Source: Byssothecium circinans (Eukaryota > Ascomycota > Dothideomycetes > Pleosporales > Massarinaceae). Taken from it: a stretch of 64,000 nt of DNA. Positions 57,031 to 64,000 of this stretch are shown in pieces; within the stretch, counting starts at the first letter, position 1, and each line of letters begins with the position of its first letter. The stretch is taken from NCBI GenBank assembly GCA_010015675.1, contig ML977042.1, forward strand, positions 7,574 to 71,573, read 5' to 3'. The translations under genes were made by a program, and so were the position numbers. Under the pieces are notes generated by a model, which saw only the letters and a program-made list of their open reading frames with translations, did not search any database and was not told the DNA's origin.

Positions 57031-57705
57031 GGGACAAGCGGGCGGCAACAGAGGCGTAGTGGTTACGATAGAACTGCCCAGTGCAGGGCTTGACGACTGC
57101 CATGATTCGGGTCGTTGATTTCGGGTCGCCGTTTTTACTCTTTGTATCTGCATTCAGGGCCTGTTCGGTAGCGTCCCGGACCGTCCGGTTTTCAGTCAAA
57201 AACCGGACGCAGGACAACCAGAACGGACGTCATGTTTGGTATAGGCGTCCGGTCTGTAACTTTTATTAACTTTAATGTTTTTCAGTTTGTTGGTAGCTTT
57301 TTTAGCGGTCCTACATACGTTGTCGTCCAGTTTGCGTACCTATTCTCTAGTTTGTTGCTTTATTTGACCATGCACGCTGTTTTTACGCCTCTTTACTAAA
57401 CACGACGTCTAGTTTAGCATTGTACGATTTAACTAGCCCCCTCGACGTACCACTGCGTTAGCTGTACTCTAAAAACCGCCACCTAGAAATACATTCAGTC
57501 GGCCCCTTTCCCCCGGTGCCACTCATATGAAGTACCAGATCCACGGGGAGGAACCGAAGCTTCCCGTCTAGCTGACCCACTCACCGACCCAGCTTACCCG
57601 GGCCCCAATCCAAGCGGACGGCCTGACATGCACACCATTGCGCATGCTCCCGCCCCAGTGTTGGAAGATTGGAGTGATAGTTCCGATTTTCCAACACTGT
57701 CCGCC
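57031..57705. mobile_element. hAT-like terminus and RIP-decayed remnant
   Basis: At about 57155 the sequence CAGGGCCTGTTCGG resembles hAT terminal inverted repeats. Within the next 100 bp the heptamer CGTCCGG/CCGGACG and near-copies occur at least four times in both orientations, including a 10-bp hairpin stem (CGTCCGGTTT with AAACCGGACG). A TA-enriched stretch without genes follows to about 57500. I could not find the matching end, so this is a remnant or solo end. Confidence 0.4.
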
Positions 57706-58257
57706 CTATCCATTCACCCCTGACTCCTTGCCCTCCCCCTTCTGCGCCTCCACCCACGCAACCAACTTCTCCCTCCTCTCCAAGCTCGCCGCACTCCACA
57801 CATCCCCCCTCTCATAATACTCCTCGTACACCTTCACCCCCCTCTCCTTCTCCGCCGCCAAATCCACCCACTCCACCTTCGACCCCGTAAAGATATGGAC
57901 ATCGGGCCGCACGCGCGCCCGACAGCTATCGTCCAGCGTGCCCGCCCGCACAAACATGGTCGACGTGCCGCTGGCGTAGTGCGAGTAGATGGCGACGTGG
58001 CACGTCGGGCAGCGCGCGACGAGCTGGCCGGCGCCGGAGAGCGAGGGCGTGGGTGTGACGGTTGGTTGCGTCGGTGAGGTGATGTGGAAGTTGTAGCGCT
58101 CGATGACGGCGTTAAGCGCGAAGGAGCTGCCGGTTTCGCGCTGGCACCAGGTGCAGTGGCAGCAGTGGGTGACGAGGGGCGGGGCGGTGAGCGTGTAGGT
58201 GATGGTTTTGCAGGTGCAGTGTCCGGTGAGGGGGGTGAACGGGGTGGTGGTCGCCAT
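57706..58257 (-). CDS. GFA/CENP-V-family zinc protein
   Basis: 183 residues, one exon. The GFA fold's zinc ligands are visible: HCTCKT (C-x-C) near residue 13, HCCHCTWCQRETGSSFAL near 32-48 and RCPTCHVAIY near 82. The family includes glutathione-dependent formaldehyde-activating enzymes and many uncharacterised fungal proteins. The C-terminal 70 residues are charged and extend beyond the short bacterial form. Cytosolic; the substrate is unknown. Confidence 0.85.
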   Translation of the reverse strand: MATTTPFTPLTGHCTCKTITYTLTAPPLVTHCCHCTWCQRETGSSFALNAVIERYNFHITSPTQPTVTPTPSLSGAGQLVARCPTCHVAIYSHYASGTSTMFVRAGTLDDSCRARVRPDVHIFTGSKVEWVDLAAEKERGVKVYEEYYERGDVWSAASLERREKLVAWVEAQKGEGKESGVNG

Positions 58258-59017
58258 GGTGGAGTTTCTGGCTTGTTCGAGTTCTGAGGAGCGCGTGGGT
58301 GCTGGAGAGCCGGTGTGTGGGTGCTAACGAGCGTGAGTAAGAAGGCTTCTCTTGATCTAAATAGCCCTGTGGATGTGATGTTCCAGTCATCTCTGCAACT
58401 GCAGTGTGGCGCACCCTACGCAATGCAAGATACGAGAACACGAGCATATGCGCGAGATAACGTGACGGCCATGCTCTAGCTCTCCCATAGCCCTGTATTT
58501 CCGCTTCTTTGCATCCAATGGCATGTCTTCCATCTCCGATATGCAAGATTTCAAATCTAGATGTTCTCTCCGAGGTGATCGCTGCGGAAAAACCTGGGGA
58601 GTTCGAAAACGGGGAAGCCAAACATGGAGAAGGCTGCGGAAATTCCAAGCCTGCTCTTCGCTGTTTTGCTTCTGCGCACTTATTCAAGGAGGAATAGAAG
58701 GGGTTAGGAAGTCTATCCAAAATTCTTTCGTTATTCTTGGTTTCCTTTTTCTCATTTGGACGTTTCGAATGTTCGTCTGAGTCGGGTCTATTCTCCTCCA
58801 CTGGCTAGTGAGATTTGTCCCCCACCTCGGCCCCTCCTCCGCTAACCATATATACACTAGCATGGAAATAAATTACAGCATATCAGACGCAACGATACTC
58901 TGATATCTTACGTGACTGCCGCAGTGGATTTGCTGCCGGGTCACCCGGTGGAATCTCATCACTTGACCAAGAGGCAGACTCACGGACAGAAATTGCAAGA
59001 AAGTAGATGAATATATA
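58258..59017. other. Intergenic, promoter of the GFA gene
   Basis: A minus frame of up to 229 codons runs out of the GFA region but has no domain and is out of frame with it. No gene supported. Confidence 0.45.
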
Positions 59018-59720
59018 GCGTGTCCGTGCGCGTAACGCCCGGATTCGCGTAACGCCCGCCTTTTACTAGGAAAATTAAAGAAAATAAGTAACTTTAAAGC
59101 TATATAACTTTTTAATTACTTTTTCTTTTTAAAAGCTTCCTTAACTAAAGTTATAGAGAAAAACTATCTTTATAACTTTAAAATTTTAGTTTTTTAATAA
59201 TAATTAGTTTAAAGAAAAAAGTATAAAAGTACTAAAACTTAAGTCTTTAAAATTAAAAAATAATATTTTTTTAGAAGTAAAGTATACTATTTAGAATATA
59301 TTTTATATTAGGTTTTTTCTAATAAAACTATTAACTAGGAAGTTATACTATCTTTTAATCTTTTTTATATAAGAAAATTAGGAAAGATAATATATCTTCT
59401 TAAATAGTTATTTTATTAAAAAGAACCTAATATAAAATATATTCTAAATAGTATACTTTACTTCTAAAAAAATATTATTTTTTAATTTTAAAGACTTAAG
59501 TTTTAGTACTTTTATACTTTTTTCTTTAAACTAATTATTATTAAAAAACTAAAATTTTAAAGTTATAAAGATAGTTTTTCTCTATAACTTTAGTTAAGGA
59601 AGCTTTTAAAAAGAAAAAGTAATTAAAAAGTTATATAGCTTTAAAGTTACTTATTTTCTTTAATTTTCCTAGTAAAAGGCGGGCGTTACGCGAATCCGGG
59701 CGTTACGCGCACGGACACGG
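59018..59720. mobile_element. 703-bp palindromic foldback/MITE-like element, TA-flanked
   Basis: The two halves are reverse complements with few mismatches, centred at about 59369. The ends are GC-rich and each holds CGCGTAACGCCCG-type units twice; the interior is almost pure A/T. TA dinucleotides flank both ends (59016-59017, 59721-59722), as expected for a Tc1/mariner/pogo-type insertion. It has no open frame, so it is non-autonomous. The A/T interior may be native or the product of RIP. Confidence 0.7.
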
Positions 59721-59925
59721 TAGCTAAAGGCAAGCGGAGTCAAGCCCTAAATCAAACTTCTCCGTAGGTCACACATAAAAACAATAATTTACATCAAAAT
59801 TGTGACTTATTTTCCCTCTCATTTTTACTTTTTAGTTATCCGTACCGCAGTGCGACCTATTCCCACCTTCCCCCTCCTTAGGGGTTGTTGGATTTGCTAT
59901 TTTCAAACCCCCATTAGCCTATCCT

Positions 59926-60393
59926 CTACTGCCGCCGCTGTCTCTTGCGTGGGCTGAGTTCTTTCCGAGCCTCTGGCGCCGTCACCGCTGCAGCACGCTT
60001 GGGACGTCGTCTATGCACATCCTGAGACTCAAGAGAATTCTGAGCGTCGACTTGCGCACGCACCAGCTTCAGGTACGGCAGCATTTCAGAAACCATGCCT
60101 TTTGATATATACACCCTGCACAGTCTCGCAATGTGCCCCGAATCTTCAACAAAGGAAGGGTTTTTCCTGTAGTAGTACCATGTTGATGGAGGTGGATTCT
60201 CATTGGGCTTTCGATTGTCGACATGGGAATCGACGTCGGATTCGGACTCCGCTTGAGTGTTATCCATAATTGACTCTTTCATATTCGTTGAGGGTATCTC
60301 CGGGCCGTTGTTGGTGGATACCTCGGAAGTGTGATTTACTTCATTCATGGTCGTTTCTTCAGATTGACAGACTATGTTTTCCTCCAAGGACAT
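59926..60393 (-). CDS. Hypothetical 155-residue protein
   Basis: One open frame from MSLEENIVCQ to KELSPRKRQRRQ. The first 70 residues are acidic and polar (Glu/Asn/Ser-rich), the middle WYYYRKNPSFVEDSGHIARL to EMLPYLKLVRAQ looks folded, and the C-terminus is strongly basic (HRRRPKRAAA, RKRQRRQ), suggesting a nuclear protein. No family recognised. It lies beside the palindromic element; codon bias looks ordinary. Confidence 0.45.
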   Translation of the reverse strand: MSLEENIVCQSEETTMNEVNHTSEVSTNNGPEIPSTNMKESIMDNTQAESESDVDSHVDNRKPNENPPPSTWYYYRKNPSFVEDSGHIARLCRVYISKGMVSEMLPYLKLVRAQVDAQNSLESQDVHRRRPKRAAAVTAPEARKELSPRKRQRRQ

Positions 60394-60766
60394 TTTCGTG
60401 TAGTTGGTGGCTTGTCATGTTGTAGTGGTGTAGTGTTTTTGTATATAGAAAAGAGTTGCTGAAGGGGTAACGTAGGTAGTAATACCGTAGTATACAAATA
60501 CCAGATTGACCCGGAATACATAATGGTCCATTATATAGGCGCAAGAATGTTGTTGCGTCTGCACGAGCTGTTATATAGAACATTATACAGTATGAGTCAT
60601 CGAAAGGCAGTTGTGTACAGTGTGCAGTGTTTGGTGTTGGCATTCCCGGTCCCGGCATTACTTGCGTCGTGGCAGCGACTTCAGGCTCTCTTGCGGCTCG
60701 CATATCGAGGGTAGAGGGAAGGGTTAGCTCTAAGCAAGTGTGATGGGAAGAAAGATGACTGACAGC
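60394..60766. other. Intergenic, no supported gene
   Basis: A minus frame of 144 codons (60359-60793) overlaps the neighbouring genes and has no domain. It replaces the expected rest of the SBP56-like gene. Confidence 0.4.
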
Positions 60767-61350
60767 CCATGTACGTGATGAAGAAACCACCATCTAGCTT
60801 CGCGCGGATCTCGTCGGTGATAGAAGAGAGGAGTGCGCGATTGCTCTTCTTGAACTTGGGTTGGTATGGGTTCGTAGTATCAAAGTAGTACGCAGTGTCC
60901 TATGCACTGTCAGAACATTCTTGTTGACTGAGTGAAAGAGGGGATACTTGCCCGCGTCTTCAGCAAAGACAACAGTCCACCCCCAATCAAAGTCTTGCCA
61001 TCAAGCGACGGACCAAGATGATGCGGCGAGTTCCCACTGCTCGGCACATCAGTGACCCACAGCAAAGTCCCAAATGTATCATCGTCAAGTGAGTAGGTAG
61101 CGAGGAAGTCCTTGTGGATGTTATCGCCAGCACCAGTCTAGAAGTAGCCAATCTTCTTCGGCTTGATGTTCTGGTTGCCGACAAAGGGAGGGCTCTCTAG
61201 GGGCGGTGTCGGGACTTGCAAGATGGGTAGGGGAGGGGCATTGCTGGCCAAAGGCTCAGTGACACCCGGGATAGAAGGAATGAGAGGGGGGAGTGAGATC
61301 GCAGTGACCGAGCTTGCCACAACGGCAGACAAGAGTGCTTTGGAGAACAT
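60767..61350 (-). pseudogene. SBP56 / methanethiol-oxidase-like gene, nonsense and 3'-truncated
   Basis: Exon 1 (61350-60952) opens with a signal-peptide-like MFSKALLSAVVASSVTAISL. A TAG at 61138-61140 falls in the family motif GYF-stop-TGAGDN where Trp is expected (TGG to TAG). Beyond it DVPSSGNSPHHLGPSLDGKT and LIGGGLLSLLKTR are classic selenium-binding-protein blocks. A GC-AG intron (GCAAGT donor) leads to exon 2 (60899-60767): DTAYYFDTTNPYQPKFKKSN, AKLDGGFFITYMG. The protein should continue for about 300 more residues, but the family sequence stops there. Inactive; the parent enzyme would have oxidised small thiols. Confidence 0.7.
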
Positions 61351-63072
61351 TTCGAACGAGCAAGGTAGCAAGAGCTTGAAGATTTGAGAGGCTTTGAGCA
61401 AATTCCGAGCTTGTTGCTGATTGTTGATGGAGTTGACGATGCCATATTTATACACTACAGAACTGCCTCTATCAACCGTGCTCTTCACCGTCCACCCTCC
61501 ATATTCAGCTCGTAATGACCTCGATTCTCCCGTCTCCAATTGAATATCCTCATCTCTAGCTTCACTGGCGTGAATTGTGCCATCTCCTCACTCATTGACG
61601 AAAATTTGGAATATTCATGGAGATATCCTATGAGAGCGTTGAGAGGCCACTCACTTCTGTAGACGTCGCCGACCTAAACAACATAGGCAAGTATTGTCAA
61701 CGGCACATCAGCGACCAAGAAGGCAAAGAGCTGCATTTCAACCCCAAACTCTCATGGGGATCGTCGGTGTGCATGGGTCCGGGCGAGCCCTATGTCCGTA
61801 AGAAGAAGTGACAGCTTCTCATGGTTACAGACACGGCATGTAATGCCAAGTAGGGTGCCCATTTTGGACAGTGCTGAAGTGAACAGCAAGGGTTAGGTGT
61901 GGTTATTTCCTGGTTGTTGGTTTAGGGCTGTGGCTCACTAGTCGGCGAGTACTGACATCGGATCAAAACATCTCCGTGCCCAGATGCTCAAATATTGCAC
62001 CGGACCGGTACTTCTACTGTTATGTACGATTTAGGGTGACTCTAGTGGAGTGGCGGAGCAGTGAATGACGGCTCAAGCGGATGGGACGAAAAATGACCCC
62101 AAACTTTAACATTCTCTAGCTCCGTATATGATTCCATCTTTGAGATCTGTGTTAAGATAGCCACCTAGAAAATTCGTGCCGGAAAAGGGGCAATGCATAC
62201 ACCCCAGCTTTCGTATCTTGTATGCCAAACATGTTCGCAGCACACCGACCACTGCAAAGCTCCAACAACCCATCGATGCAACCTTCAGGGGCACTTCGAT
62301 GATCGCATCCTTCCCGCAGCATCGTAATCTACTTCCCAGTTGGCTCCCCTCTCAGCTCCTTTCAGCAATATCACCACATAATCACAACATCGCCCAAACA
62401 AGCGAAACCGCACAAACCATCCCACGCAAACCATGCACATGTCCCTCGACCCCATCCAACATTAAGCTCACAGCTAAGCTTAGCTTAACCACCTAGCTCC
62501 CGAAAACGGCACAGATCGACGTTCAACACCAGAACACCCCGCCGAGCGATGTCGCGATGCTTGGCATCAATCACGAACCCCACATGCATCGGTGACGACC
62601 ATCATCTGCTGCGAACAGAAGGCGGTACAGGATTCTGCGAATCATGGGGCGCGGGGGCTTGCGAAGTTGCAGAAGGTTTGGAAATGTCGATACACAGACC
62701 CGGGTCTGTAAGGTGCATACCTTCAGTACAGAGGTTTTGCGCATTAGGTTGCATGGCAGTTTAGAGGTACAGTACGTTAGCGCGTGCTGAATGTGCAAGT
62801 ATGTATATTTGGGTCCGTTGTTCACAAGTAATAGTACCTCCAAACGTAGAAACTGACGGGATCGCAATGCACTCAACTTCGGAAGTGACGTGATGCAGAC
62901 GGGTAATTGCCAGGATATTGATTGCACCCGTTCGGGGCGGAAGTAACGCGTGAATTAAAAGTCTACCAGGATCTTCGTGCATGAGTGACCGAGGACGTTG
63001 TGAATGAACGCGTTGCGATATGTTGTTGATCGCTGGTGTCATAGCGATCCCGCAGCTCCCAGCCAGAAAAGC
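61351..63072. other. Intergenic, about 1.7 kb
   Basis: No supported gene. It contains one CCCCACATG at 62578-62586, about 600 bp before the oxalate decarboxylase start, the only non-coding copy outside the catabolic cluster. Confidence 0.45.
61446..61452 (-). promoter_or_regulatory. TATA box of the SBP56-like gene
   Basis: TATAAAT on the minus strand, about 96 bp before the start. Confidence 0.4.
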
Positions 63073-63080
63073 TATAAAAA
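63073..63080 (+). promoter_or_regulatory. TATA box of the oxalate decarboxylase gene
   Basis: TATAAAAA lies 101 bp before the ATG. Confidence 0.6.
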
Positions 63081-63180
63081 GGCGTCTGCGCGGCGTGGGC
63101 TCAATTTGAATCGACGTACCTTCTTCTACCGTCTTTTTGTCACTCTTTCAAGCTACTTGAGTCGGAATTGCAGCTGCACG

Positions 63181-64000
63181 ATGAAGCTTCAACTTCTCAG
63201 CGCAACGCTCCTCTCCGCCTCGCTCGGGTTGGGCGCAGTCATAAGGCGTGACGCTGGCTTTAAAGATGGTCAGCCGATTGACAGCACCGGAAAGGGTGCG
63301 CCGATTCTAGGTAAAACCCTCTCTATGTCGTTCAATTTCAAACTTGCCTCATTCTCCCATCACACCTCCTTACTCACTTCCCCACCCAATTCTCCCTTCC
63401 ATCCACACAACCAACCTCTTTCCGCCCCCGCATTTCCTCCTTCAAGCTCTCGACAGCTTACCTCCCTACTCCAATTCCCCTCCATTCCCTCCCCAGTTCC
63501 CAGCCCCAAACATTTCCCCCAGCTCCCAAGCCCTCTCTAACCCTCCCCCAGGCGGAACAAACCACCAAGTCGACCTCGCCAACCCGTCCAACCTCGGCGA
63601 ACAATCCACCGATGCTGGCACAGTCCCGAATCTAAAATGGCGCTTCTCAGACAGCAAAACCAAAATCTTCAACGGCGGCTGGGTGCGCGAGCAAGTCGTG
63701 CAAGACCTTCCGCAAAGCCACGATATCTCTGCCGCGCAGCAGCATTTGAAGAAGGGGGCGACGAGGGAGTTGCACTGGCATAGGGTGGTGAGTTTTAGCT
63801 CACTTTCTTGATTCCTTGATTGCTTACTGCCTTGATTACGAGGGCGAGGGAGGGATGGGGAAAGGATGATGCTAACATTGATGCCATAGGCTGAATGGGG
63901 ATTCGTCTACACCGGCCGAGTCCTAGTTACCGCCGTCGACGAAAATGGAAAATACCAAGTTGACGAACTCACTTTCGGCGATATCTGGTACTTTCCCAAG
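63181..64000 (+). CDS. Oxalate decarboxylase (bicupin), 5' part
   Basis: Exons 63181-63310, 63552-63787 and 63890 onwards; the gene leaves the window. A signal peptide starts it (MKLQLLSATLLSASLGLGAV), followed by the dibasic VIRRDAG, which may mark a propeptide cut. The first cupin shows KGATRELHWHRVAEWGFVYT, with the HxH and Glu manganese ligands split by the second intron, then LTFGDIWYFPK. The enzyme turns oxalate into formate and CO2 outside the cell and helps control pH. The second cupin would lie beyond the edge. Intron 1 is long (241 bp) and CT-rich. Confidence 0.9.

Noticed and set aside
59018..59720. CRISPR-like or tandem repeat reading of the A/T-rich palindrome
   Set aside because: The structure is one large inverted repeat, not spaced direct repeats, and the organism is a fungus.
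60359..60793. 144-codon minus frame
   Set aside because: Overlaps the start of the hypothetical gene and the end of the SBP56 relic, and does not continue the SBP56 family.

Overview
The window is from a filamentous ascomycete (Pezizomycotina). Genes are broken by short introns of about 46-70 bp with GTRAGT-like donors and YAG acceptors. Product families are typically fungal: HapB, a GH3 xylosidase, fungal_trans transcription factors, P450s, a Pth11-like receptor and 2EXR/F-box-like proteins. Transposon copies carry the C-to-T changes at CpA that repeat-induced point mutation (RIP) leaves. A Dothideomycete is a guess; nothing here fixes the class.

Layout. 1-2.3 kb: RIP-inactivated hAT transposase and its subterminal repeats. 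3.3-6.4 kb: a degenerate STAND/NACHT-like gene, an imperfect tandem duplication and the CCAAT-binding subunit gene hapB. 6.4-13.8 kb: gene-poor, with a 2EXR-like gene, a stop-ridden coding remnant and a fragment paralogous to the STAND-like gene. 13.8-18.7 kb: an O-methyltransferase, a GH3 beta-xylosidase and a P450 relic. 19.4-46.5 kb: a dense catabolic cluster (below). 46.8-58.3 kb: a long disordered protein, F-box/2EXR-like genes, an SMP-30-like secreted propeller, two genes broken at homopolymer runs, a hAT-like terminus and a GFA-family enzyme. 59.0-59.7 kb: a 703-bp near-perfect palindrome flanked by TA. 59.9-64 kb: a small hypothetical gene, a broken SBP56/methanethiol-oxidase gene, and the start of an oxalate decarboxylase gene running off the window.

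The cluster. Thirteen genes lie between 19,378 and 46,456: metallo-beta-lactamase-fold hydrolase, type-B carboxylesterase, 3-hydroxyisobutyrate-dehydrogenase-like enzyme, NmrA-like reductase, SCOT-type CoA transferase, iron-type (maleylacetate-reductase-like) dehydrogenase, thiolase, a PcaB-like lyase/cycloisomerase, a homogentisate-dioxygenase homologue, a family III CoA transferase, a mitochondrial oxodicarboxylate carrier, a C2H2/fungal_trans regulator and a P450. The set reads as hydrolysis and hydroxylation of an aromatic ester or lactone, ring cleavage, conversion to an oxo-dicarboxylate, CoA activation and thiolysis, with the later steps in mitochondria. The substrate cannot be read from sequence.

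The strongest new signal is an 8-bp motif, CCCCACAT. It occurs 12 times between 20.5 and 44.6 kb, always between genes, and several copies sit about 120-155 bp from a start codon. I found only two copies elsewhere in the window. The cluster's own two-finger C2H2 protein is the obvious candidate reader, so the cluster looks like a self-contained regulon.
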